5,331 bases of DNA from Nitrosopumilaceae archaeon (GTDB lineage: Archaea; Thermoproteota; Nitrososphaeria; Nitrososphaerales; Nitrosopumilaceae), in assembly GCA_013867245.1 (NCBI GenBank), contig JACENB010000131.1, forward strand, positions 1 through 5,331. Direction: 5' to 3'. The notes under the pieces were generated by a model that was not told where the DNA came from, did no database searches, and saw nothing but the letters and a program-made list of their open reading frames with translations. A program made the position numbers and the translations under genes. Positions 1 to 4,494 of this stretch are shown one piece after another. The stretch's first letter is position 1, and each line of letters begins with the position of its first letter.

Positions 1-121
1 ATACCCCTGTGATGGTTGCTCCGCACTGTCTGGCAAGCGAAATTGCCATTTCCAAACCCCTCTGGGAGTTTTTTGAGCCATCTAGTGGAACGAGAATTTT
101 AGAGATTTTTTTCTTTATCAC
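1..121 (-). CDS. Universal stress protein (UspA family), N-terminal fragment
   Basis: Only the first 40 codons are inside the window; the rest lies beyond base 1. The visible protein starts VIKKKISKILVPLDGSKNSQ and continues with an A-I-S-L-A-R helix and the strand G-A-T-I-T-G-V. The hydrophobic first strand ending in V-P-L-D-G-S, followed by a helix with A-x-x-L-A, is the typical beginning of a UspA-type Rossmann-like domain, in which the Asp contributes to nucleotide binding in ATP-binding members. The start is GTG at 119-121: an in-frame TAG lies a few codons upstream (minus strand) and no ATG is available in this frame before the conserved strand. The gene is divergent from the hydrolase. 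A T-rich stretch (minus strand, around 142-150) lies about 26 bases before the GTG and could be its TATA element. The family is clear from the N-terminus, but domain number and specific role cannot be seen. Archaea of this type usually carry many such genes. Confidence 0.8.
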   Translation of the reverse strand, partial: MIKKKISKILVPLDGSKNSQRGLEMAISLARQCGATITGV

Positions 122-249
122 GTAATTCCCCTATCTTTCATCCTAAAAAAGATACTCCCTACTGGTCTAACTCATTTTTCTAAAAAATCAAAATTACCAT
201 GATCGATAAATTAACTAAAACTTATCTACTCATTACAAATGACGCTAAA
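122..249. promoter_or_regulatory. Divergent intergenic region between usp and hydrolase, with candidate TATA box
   Basis: This A/T-rich spacer separates the minus-strand stress protein from the plus-strand hydrolase. On the plus strand, ACTTATCTA (220-228) is centred about 25 bases before the ATG at 250. It resembles the ACTTA-type elements before the 1081 and 4087 genes (ACTTAAATA, ACTTAATTC). No Shine-Dalgarno sequence precedes the ATG, so a leaderless transcript starting at or near 250 is the simplest reading. An ATG at 199 is also open in frame, but no convincing TATA-like element lies 25-30 bases before it. On the minus strand, a T-run with TTTTTTAGGA (141-150) sits in the right place for the stress-protein GTG start. 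These are positional inferences, not mapped transcript ends. Confidence 0.5.
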
Positions 250-1044
250 ATGGTGCACGAGAAATTTCTTCAAATTGATGGACATAAGATTCGTTATTTG
301 GAATCAGGAGATTCTGATAAAACTCTAGTTCTAATTCATGGATTAGGTGCATCTGCTGAAAGATGGGAACACGTAATGCCTATTTTTGCAGAAAAATTTC
401 GTGTAGTAATTCCTGATCTAATTGGATTTGGATTAAGCGATAAACCTCTAGCTGATTACACTATAGACTTTTTTTCAGATTTTCTAAAACAATTTCTAAA
501 AACTGCAAACATCCCTAGTACCTATCTAATTGGTTCTTCTCTTGGTGGTCAAATTTCTGCTGAATTTACTGCAGCTAATCCTGAGACTATTGAAAAACTC
601 ATTCTAGTCTCCCCCTCAGGTGTAATGAAGCAATCTACTCCTGCACTTGATGCTTACATCATGGCAGCATTATACCCCAATGAACAAAATGCAAAAAATG
701 CCTTTGAGATGATGGAAGGTTCTGGGGAAACTGTTGATCAAAAAATTGTAACTAGTTTTATTGAAAGAATGCAATTACCAAACGCCAAACTTGCATTCAT
801 GTCCACTATTCTAGGTTTAAAGAATGCTGAAATTATCACAAAAAAACTATCTTCCATTTTGACTCAAACAATGTTAATTTGGGGAAGTAATGATCCTGTA
901 ATCCCAATCCATCATGCTGATGATTTCATTGCGTCTCTCAAAGACTGTCGTTTTGTTCGAATGGATGGATGTGGCCATACCCCTTATGTCCAGCAACCTC
1001 GTCTCTTTTCTGAAAAGGTCTTAGATTTCTTGGGCCATCATTAG
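250..1044 (+). CDS. Alpha/beta-fold hydrolase, possibly linked to PHA turnover
   Basis: This is a soluble alpha/beta hydrolase of 264 residues from the ATG at 250 (281 from the ATG at 199). Numbered from 250, the landmarks in order are: oxyanion-hole motif H-G-L-G at 30-33; P-D-L-I-G-F-G at 55-61; nucleophile elbow G-S-S-L-G with Ser97; acid Asp215 in I-W-G-S-N-D-P-V-I-P; and catalytic His243 in G-C-G-H-T-P. The triad is complete and a helical cap region lies between Ser97 and Asp215. The domain starts right after 250 with V-H-E-K-F-L-Q-I-D-G, and the extra 17 residues from 199 look unlike the family, so 250 is preferred. The fold is certain but the substrate is not. The closest general resemblance is to MhpC/haloperoxidase-like esterases. 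Its position directly upstream of phasin-type genes and near phaC/phaE suggests a role in PHA or oligomer hydrolysis, or as a thioesterase, by context only. No terminator separates it from the next operon, so read-through is possible. Confidence 0.85.
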   Translation: MVHEKFLQIDGHKIRYLESGDSDKTLVLIHGLGASAERWEHVMPIFAEKFRVVIPDLIGFGLSDKPLADYTIDFFSDFLKQFLKTANIPSTYLIGSSLGGQISAEFTAANPETIEKLILVSPSGVMKQSTPALDAYIMAALYPNEQNAKNAFEMMEGSGETVDQKIVTSFIERMQLPNAKLAFMSTILGLKNAEIITKKLSSILTQTMLIWGSNDPVIPIHHADDFIASLKDCRFVRMDGCGHTPYVQQPRLFSEKVLDFLGHH

Positions 1045-1065
1045 GTGCACTTAAATACCACCTAA
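1041..1065 (+). promoter_or_regulatory. TATA box inside a 7-bp perfect inverted repeat: candidate AbrB operator
   Basis: TTAGGTG (1041-1047) and CACCTAA (1059-1065) are exact reverse complements separated by 11 bases. The spacer holds CTTAAATA (1050-1057), which is centred about 27 bases before the ATG at 1081, where an archaeal TATA box belongs for a leaderless transcript. No Shine-Dalgarno site precedes that ATG. The left arm overlaps the TAG stop codon of the upstream hydrolase (1042-1044). A dimeric protein bound to both arms would sit over the TBP/TFB site and block initiation. The encoded downstream protein has an AbrB-type DNA-binding domain, so autoregulation is the obvious hypothesis. 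The repeat and its position are seen directly; the regulator assignment is inference. Confidence 0.6.
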
Positions 1066-1080
1066 CTCCAACCATTACCT

Positions 1081-1506
1081 ATGAATGGTAATGATAACCA
1101 GTATGATCCAACCGCTATGTTCAAGGATTGGATACAAAAAAGTGGACGCGCTCAAGCAGAGTTTATGAAAAATTTTGGTGCTTTGATGACTAATCAAACT
1201 AGCAAAACATTCAATCCACTTGACACTCTCAAAGAAGTTTCAGATAACACTAGACAAGCCCAATCAAATATGATGGAAAACATGACTTCTATGCAAAACA
1301 AAAGCATGGATACTATGTTTAGCATTGGACAAATGCTCCCATCTTTCATGAATTGGGGTGCATACAAAACTACCATTAGCAGTAATGGTAGAATTTCTAT
1401 TCCAGAGGCAGAACGTAATGCCCTCGGATTAGGCGAAGGTGACTTGGTTCAGGTCATCGTTCTTCCAATAGCAAAAAAATCAAAAGCTAGGGAGGTGAAA
1501 AATTGA
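1081..1506 (+). CDS. Phasin-like protein with C-terminal AbrB/SpoVT domain (candidate PHA-responsive regulator)
   Basis: This 141-residue protein has two parts. Residues about 10-90 are polar and helical (F-K-D-W-I-Q-K-S-G-R-A-Q-A-E-F-M), and eight methionines fall between residues 64 and 90 (64, 65, 68, 71, 76, 79, 85, 90); this looks like an amphipathic granule-binding segment. Residues about 95-129 form an AbrB/MazE/SpoVT swapped-hairpin domain: Y-K-T-T-I-S-S-N-G-R-I-S-I-P-E-A-E-R, then L-G-L-G-E-G-D-L-V-Q-V. AbrB-type proteins bind DNA as dimers. In haloarchaea the AbrB-domain protein PhaR is known to regulate its own phaRP operon and to associate with granules; this gene has the same partner order, though orthology is not shown. 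It is the first gene of a two-gene operon, probably leaderless, with an inverted repeat around its TATA box. Its stop codon overlaps the TTG start of the phasin-like gene by 4 bases. Another possibility is that it is purely a structural granule protein in which the AbrB fold only dimerises. Confidence 0.8.
   Translation: MNGNDNQYDPTAMFKDWIQKSGRAQAEFMKNFGALMTNQTSKTFNPLDTLKEVSDNTRQAQSNMMENMTSMQNKSMDTMFSIGQMLPSFMNWGAYKTTISSNGRISIPEAERNALGLGEGDLVQVIVLPIAKKSKAREVKN
1490..1505 (+). promoter_or_regulatory. Strong Shine-Dalgarno site deciding a TTG start
   Basis: GGAGGTGA at 1491-1498 matches the complement of the conserved 3' end of archaeal 16S rRNA over eight bases and lies four bases before TTG at 1503-1505. 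In that frame an in-frame TAG occurs at 1488-1490, no ATG or GTG lies between it and the TTG, and the next Met is residue 83, so TTG is the only sensible start. The site is inside the last codons of the upstream gene, whose TGA (1504-1506) overlaps the TTG, so translation of the two genes is probably coupled. Confidence 0.8.
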
Positions 1507-1931
1507 GTAAGAACGAACAGACACAATCAAATCCAAAAGATCTATTTTCTGTATATCAACAAAACGTAGATAAATTCTTCAACGGTATTAGAACATCAGT
1601 ACCACAGTATCATCAAGCAATTACAAACGTACAACAGGAATTCATACAAGCTTATGAAAACGTTGCAGATTCAACCCTAACCCTACAAAAAGAATTTGCA
1701 AAGAAAGCAGGTATTGCAGCAAACATTCCTGAGGCTACAATCAAAGTAATGCAAGATACAACAGAAGAAGTCGTAAAGGCTACATCAATTCAAAACCAAG
1801 TAACACTTGCAACAATTGATGCAACACAACAAAACATCAAGACCTTTAACGACAATGCAAAATCATTTGCAGAGTTAAACAGAAACATTCTACAATCTTG
1901 GATTTCTGCATTCACCACAAAGAACAACTAG
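1503..1931 (+). CDS. Phasin-like PHA granule-associated protein
   Basis: This is a 142-residue, cysteine-free, almost wholly helical protein rich in Gln, Asn, Thr and Ala, without signal peptide or membrane span. Near the N-terminus is P-K-D-L-F-S-V-Y-Q-Q-N-V-D-K-F-F, and it continues with long amphipathic heptad-like stretches, a short break at G-I-A-A-N-I-P (70-76) and a C-terminal F-A-E-L-N-R-N-I-L-Q-S-W-I-S-A-F. This composition fits phasins, which coat PHA granules and control their size and number. It starts at TTG behind a strong Shine-Dalgarno site and overlaps the AbrB-domain gene by 4 bases. Its codon use stands out: 13 of 15 Asn codons are AAC, against 3 of 14 in phaC, consistent with selection for high expression of an abundant coat protein. 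The phasin assignment rests on composition, helicity and neighbourhood rather than on a strict motif; another small helical scaffold protein is the main alternative. Confidence 0.75.
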   Translation: MSKNEQTQSNPKDLFSVYQQNVDKFFNGIRTSVPQYHQAITNVQQEFIQAYENVADSTLTLQKEFAKKAGIAANIPEATIKVMQDTTEEVVKATSIQNQVTLATIDATQQNIKTFNDNAKSFAELNRNILQSWISAFTTKNN

Positions 1932-1940
1932 TGGCGAATC

Positions 1941-1970
1941 TAATTTTTTAATTTTTTCTTCTTTTATTTT
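1941..1970 (+). terminator. Oligo-T terminator after the phasin operon
   Basis: Starting ten bases after the phasin stop, the plus strand carries two T6 runs followed by shorter T4 runs (within 1943-1970), with no clear hairpin. Archaeal RNA polymerase terminates at oligo-T tracts on the non-template strand, so this is a good terminator for the rightward transcript. On the opposite strand the tract is A-rich, so it would not end the leftward phaC transcript, which probably terminates inside or beyond the phasin gene. Confidence 0.6.
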
Positions 1971-3033
1971 ATGATCTTTCAGCTAACCATTGTCCTAGCT
2001 CAGGTAAAACCTTCTTCTGAGACAATGAACTGGCAATCATACCTACATGACCTGTAGGGTACATTCTCAATGTTTTATCTTCACTACCTACGGCATAATG
2101 TAGAGGCATACTACATTCAGGTGATACCAGATGGTCCCCAACTGCAACTTGTGTAAAAATTGGCATGTCTATCTTTTTCAAATCCACTAGTTGGCCTTCT
2201 ATGTGCATCTTGTTTTGTATAAGCAAATTGTCTTGATAGATGTCTTTTATCCATTGTTTGAATAACTCTCCTGGAATAGGTGGTGTATCACCTAACCATT
2301 TTTCAACTCTGAGGAAACTATCAACAAATTTCTTGTTTTCAATATTTTTGAAGAAATTAACATATTTTTCAATGCCTTGTTCAAATGGTTTGAGGACTGA
2401 AAAAGCATAGTACATGAATTCTGGAGGCATATTTCCAATAATTTCAACCATTTTATCAACATCCATGTGTTTTGCCAGATTGCTAATTACCGTAGTATCG
2501 CGCCAACCATCAATAACTGGAGCAGTTGCAATGTAATTTTTGACATTTTCAGGATGTAATGATGCATATGTTGTGGCAATGGTGGCACCCGTACAATATC
2601 CTTGCAATGAAATTTTTTCAGTAGATGACTCATTTTTTATATATTCTACATATGTGTCAAGGTAACCATTTACATAATCATCAAAATCTAGATACTTGTC
2701 CATGCTAGTTGGTGTTCCCCAATCAAGCATGTAGATGTCAAACCCTTGCTGGAGTAAATTTCTTACCCAACTCTTTTCAGGTTGAATATCTAAAATATGA
2801 AATCTATTGATGAGTGCATATGAAATCAACAATGGAGTCTTGTGTTGTTTTTCTGTAATTGGTTTATAGTGTAATAGACGTGTTTTGTCCATTTGTTGCA
2901 CTATCTCATGTGGCGTAACCTCTAAACTAATTTCATCTGGTGCTGAAACTAGTTTTGGAGCTTCAATAACGTTTTTACTAAATTTTAAAATCTCTTCAAT
3001 AATTTTGGGATCTATTTTAGACTCACTTTGCAT
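1969..3033 (-). CDS. phaC: Class III poly(3-hydroxyalkanoate) synthase catalytic subunit PhaC
   Basis: PhaC polymerises (R)-3-hydroxyacyl-CoA into PHA at the surface of storage granules. The protein has 354 residues, the usual length of class III PhaC (about 355 in Allochromatium vinosum) and much shorter than class I/II enzymes. It has an alpha/beta hydrolase fold with the lipase-like box G-Y-C-T-G-A, nucleophile Cys147. The other triad members are Asp300 (V-G-D-H-L-V-S-P) and His329 (P-T-G-H-V-G-M). The conserved D-W-G-T-P stands at 104-108. The box ends in G-A instead of the common G-G. The gene follows phaE with an 11-base overlap. A Shine-Dalgarno site, AAGGAGATGA on the minus strand (3040-3049), lies six bases before the ATG, so translation is likely coupled to phaE and 1:1-like subunit supply is plausible. 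It converges on the phasin operon with 37 bases between stop codons. Identification is secure from motifs, length and the phaE neighbour. Confidence 0.95.
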   Translation of the reverse strand: MQSESKIDPKIIEEILKFSKNVIEAPKLVSAPDEISLEVTPHEIVQQMDKTRLLHYKPITEKQHKTPLLISYALINRFHILDIQPEKSWVRNLLQQGFDIYMLDWGTPTSMDKYLDFDDYVNGYLDTYVEYIKNESSTEKISLQGYCTGATIATTYASLHPENVKNYIATAPVIDGWRDTTVISNLAKHMDVDKMVEIIGNMPPEFMYYAFSVLKPFEQGIEKYVNFFKNIENKKFVDSFLRVEKWLGDTPPIPGELFKQWIKDIYQDNLLIQNKMHIEGQLVDLKKIDMPIFTQVAVGDHLVSPECSMPLHYAVGSEDKTLRMYPTGHVGMIASSLSQKKVLPELGQWLAERS

Positions 3034-3601
3034 TTTTTTTCATCTCCTTTTTCTTTAACTCTAATTCTAATTTTGCAACTCTTTTTTTCAATGAATGTAT
3101 CTCTTTATACACTTCATCAATCTCTTCTTTACTAGGAAGATTTACTGATTGGAGTATTACATTTGTAATGTTGTTCCAATGTTTTGTCAGTTCTAATTCT
3201 TTTGAAACTAATTTCCCATAATTTTCTCCAAACTTTCCTGAATCAAATAGTTCTGTAAAGTCATTATCAAAAATATCAATCCAAATTCTTTTGACTGCTT
3301 CTATCTGTTCAATATCTTGAGGGATTTCTGGTGCTTTCAGATTTACTTTCTTTTGTGCATCTACCCAGGTATCTGCAAGTTGTTTGTAGTATTCTGTTAA
3401 ATGCTTGTTAAATTCCATTAAATCTTCGTTAATCTCAATCAGCTCAGTTGATATCTTCTTAGAATTTGCAGCAAATGCCCTCATTGGACCAATTGATGCT
3501 AATGCTTGTGGTTTGCTTGACATCAGATGAACAATATCTGTCCAGAACAACGAGAGATGCTTGTAGTAATCTGTAATGTCTTTACTTGATTCTGATTGCA
3601 T
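3023..3601 (-). CDS. phaE: Class III PHA synthase subunit PhaE
   Basis: PhaE is the non-catalytic partner needed for full activity of class III PhaC. This version has 192 residues, clearly shorter than bacterial PhaE (roughly 350). It is helical and without cysteine. The family signature is in the C-terminal third: a W-I-D-I-F segment (107-111), then F-G-E-N-Y-G-K-L (124-131), then L-P-S-K-E-E-I-D-E-V-Y at 155-165, which corresponds to the bacterial L-P-T-R-x-E-V-D motif. A lysine- and glutamate-rich coiled coil follows (about 160-188). It is the first gene of phaE-phaC. The ATG at 3601 has no Shine-Dalgarno site, and an A/T-rich element lies about 28 bases upstream, so the transcript is probably leaderless. 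Its first five residues (M-Q-S-E-S) are identical to those of PhaC. The coding end contains the phaC ribosome-binding site. Identification rests on the C-terminal motif and the phaC overlap. Confidence 0.9.
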   Translation of the reverse strand: MQSESSKDITDYYKHLSLFWTDIVHLMSSKPQALASIGPMRAFAANSKKISTELIEINEDLMEFNKHLTEYYKQLADTWVDAQKKVNLKAPEIPQDIEQIEAVKRIWIDIFDNDFTELFDSGKFGENYGKLVSKELELTKHWNNITNVILQSVNLPSKEEIDEVYKEIHSLKKRVAKLELELKKKEMKKNAK

Positions 3602-3655
3602 AGAGACCTATTGAAAACAGATCGCAATAAATAGTTCGCTTACGTAATTAGGCAA
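3602..3655. promoter_or_regulatory. 54-bp divergent promoter, one central A/T element for phaE and the 3656 gene
   Basis: Only 54 bases separate the two divergent start codons, and both lack a Shine-Dalgarno site. The only strong TATA-like sequence is AATAAATA (3626-3633), whose centre is about 26 bases from the plus-strand ATG (3656) and about 28 bases from the minus-strand ATG (3601). On the minus strand it reads TATTTATT. It therefore sits where a TATA box belongs for both leaderless genes. Flanking symmetry is weak: CCTA (3607-3610) and TAGG (3649-3652) are mirror placed about the same centre. A perfect palindrome TTACGTAA (3640-3647) lies between the element and the plus-strand start and might be a regulator site. 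Function is inferred from position. Confidence 0.55.
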
Positions 3656-4048
3656 ATGGAAAACGTGGAAGAACTTGAGAATCTCTGCAAAAAAATAACA
3701 AAATTGGATCCAAAGATGCGTTCTGCCAGGCTCATCAATAGTCGAGGTCATTTGATAGCAGGTGGCATGAAGGAGGGGTTGATGTCACTTGAGGCACAAA
3801 AACAAGATGAGATGATGTTCATGGAATTGGCATTACGTGTTAGAATGAGACATGAATTTGATAACGAATTTGGAGTAGTTCATTTTTCAATGTCATATAG
3901 AGATAAGGTCATTGTGATGAGTTTTCCATTGTCTGGTGATGACGTATTACTGGTTTCTTGTGAAAAAGACATTAACTTTGGAAAAATCCCATTCAAAATT
4001 CTCAAACTTATTGAACCTTTGAAAAATTCACCAATGAAGACCTTCTAA
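3656..4048 (+). CDS. Small conserved-type archaeal protein, roadblock/profilin-like appearance
   Basis: This is a 130-residue soluble protein with no signal peptide or membrane span. I recognise it as the kind of small protein common in Nitrosopumilus-type archaea (I believe Pfam calls these DUF6659, from memory), but not its function. Visible blocks are an N-terminal helix with E-E-L-E-N-L-C-K-K-I; then A-R-L-I-N-S-R-G-H-L-I-A-G-G-M (24-38), a strand-turn-strand like the start of roadblock/LC7 or profilin-type domains; then the charged helix M-M-F-M-E-L-A-L-R-V-R-M-R (53-65); and finally the strands F-S-M-S-Y-R-D-K-V-I-V-M-S-F (77-90) and V-L-L-V-S-C-E-K-D (97-105). The alternating pattern suggests a small alpha/beta sensor or scaffold. 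It shares a 54-base divergent promoter region with phaE, which hints at co-regulation but does not prove a PHA role. The start is ATG, probably leaderless. Confidence 0.75.
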   Translation: MENVEELENLCKKITKLDPKMRSARLINSRGHLIAGGMKEGLMSLEAQKQDEMMFMELALRVRMRHEFDNEFGVVHFSMSYRDKVIVMSFPLSGDDVLLVSCEKDINFGKIPFKILKLIEPLKNSPMKTF

Positions 4049-4055
4049 ACATAAC

Positions 4056-4089
4056 AACTTAATTCTACTCTGCATGGATTCTTGTATTG
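4056..4089 (+). promoter_or_regulatory. TATA-like element placing a leaderless TTG start
   Basis: ACTTAATTC (4057-4065) is centred about 26 bases before TTG at 4087, the same spacing as before the ATG starts at 250 and 1081. In this frame a TAA ends at 4062 and no ATG or GTG occurs between it and the TTG, so TTG is the first available start. The ATG triplets nearby (4074 and 4097) are in other frames. There is no Shine-Dalgarno sequence. Position therefore supports a leaderless mRNA beginning with UUG, which is unusual because leaderless initiation normally favours AUG. Confidence 0.5.
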
Positions 4090-4491
4090 TCTCAAGATGT
4101 TGATTGGCCTGAAATTGAAAGTATTGTGAAAAAACTTTCAAACAAAATTTCCAAATTGCCAAAAACATTTACTAGCATAACTACTGTTAGTAGGGGAGGG
4201 TTGATTCCTGCACGTTTAATTGCAGATCAATTAGATATTGAGAAAATATTTGTAGATAAAAGAAAGATTGACTCTAATTCTTTGTTTGTAGATGACATTT
4301 TTGATACTGGTGAGACATTTGATGAAATCATTAAACGTGTAGACGTTCCTTCAAAACTTGTTTTTGTTACATTATTTGCACGACGTGGGAAAAAATATCC
4401 TAAACAATTAGTATATGGTAAAAAGACAAACAATAACGCATATGTTGTATTTCCTTGGGATAAATTAGAGTTTAAGCGTTCTCAGAAATAA
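4087..4491 (+). CDS. Compact Gpt-like purine phosphoribosyltransferase
   Basis: This is a 134-residue type I phosphoribosyltransferase, an enzyme fold that transfers the ribose-phosphate of PRPP to a base. The pyrophosphate-binding loop is S-R-G-G-L-I-P (35-41) and the PRPP signature is F-V-D-D-I-F-D-T-G-E-T-F (67-78), with both acidic residues present. The order W-x-x-I, V-S-R-G-G-L-I-P, V-D-D-x-x-D-T-G, V-T-L-F-A and a final P-W-D (123-125) follows Escherichia coli xanthine-guanine phosphoribosyltransferase (Gpt), in which V-T-I-F-A and the tail Q-P-W-D occupy the same places. It is shorter than Gpt (152 residues): the segment between the two loops is about 15 residues shorter, and the protein ends five residues after the P-W-D block plus tail. 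A salvage role on xanthine, guanine or hypoxanthine is likely; other base specificity is possible. It uses a TTG start, and its stop lies 3 bases from the convergent TFB stop. Confidence 0.8.
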   Translation: MSQDVDWPEIESIVKKLSNKISKLPKTFTSITTVSRGGLIPARLIADQLDIEKIFVDKRKIDSNSLFVDDIFDTGETFDEIIKRVDVPSKLVFVTLFARRGKKYPKQLVYGKKTNNNAYVVFPWDKLEFKRSQK

Positions 4492-4494
4492 TTT

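Noticed and set aside
199..249. ATG at 199 as start of the hydrolase
   Set aside because: The frame is open, but the 17 extra residues do not look like the family, no TATA-like element lies 25-30 bases before it, and the ATG at 250 has both. Kept only as an alternative.
342..351. ATTAGGTGCA inside the hydrolase, identical to the left operator arm with flanks
   Set aside because: It encodes the conserved oxyanion motif G-L-G-A, has no second arm at the same spacing and no TATA box, so coding explains it.
1194..1376. 60-codon open frame on the minus strand
   Set aside because: It lies entirely antisense inside the AbrB-domain gene, whose protein is clearly real; no start signal or recognisable motif.
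1674..1686. CCCTAACCCTA, resembling a telomere repeat
   Set aside because: Only two units, in frame within the phasin gene (Thr-Leu-Thr-Leu); chance.
3607..3652. CCTA and TAGG mirror-placed around the shared TATA element
   Set aside because: Only four bases per arm and nearly 40 apart; too short to claim as an operator, mentioned only within the promoter entry.
4227..4433. 68-codon open frame on the minus strand
   Set aside because: It is antisense to the phosphoribosyltransferase active-site region; composition and lack of signals mark it as a shadow frame.
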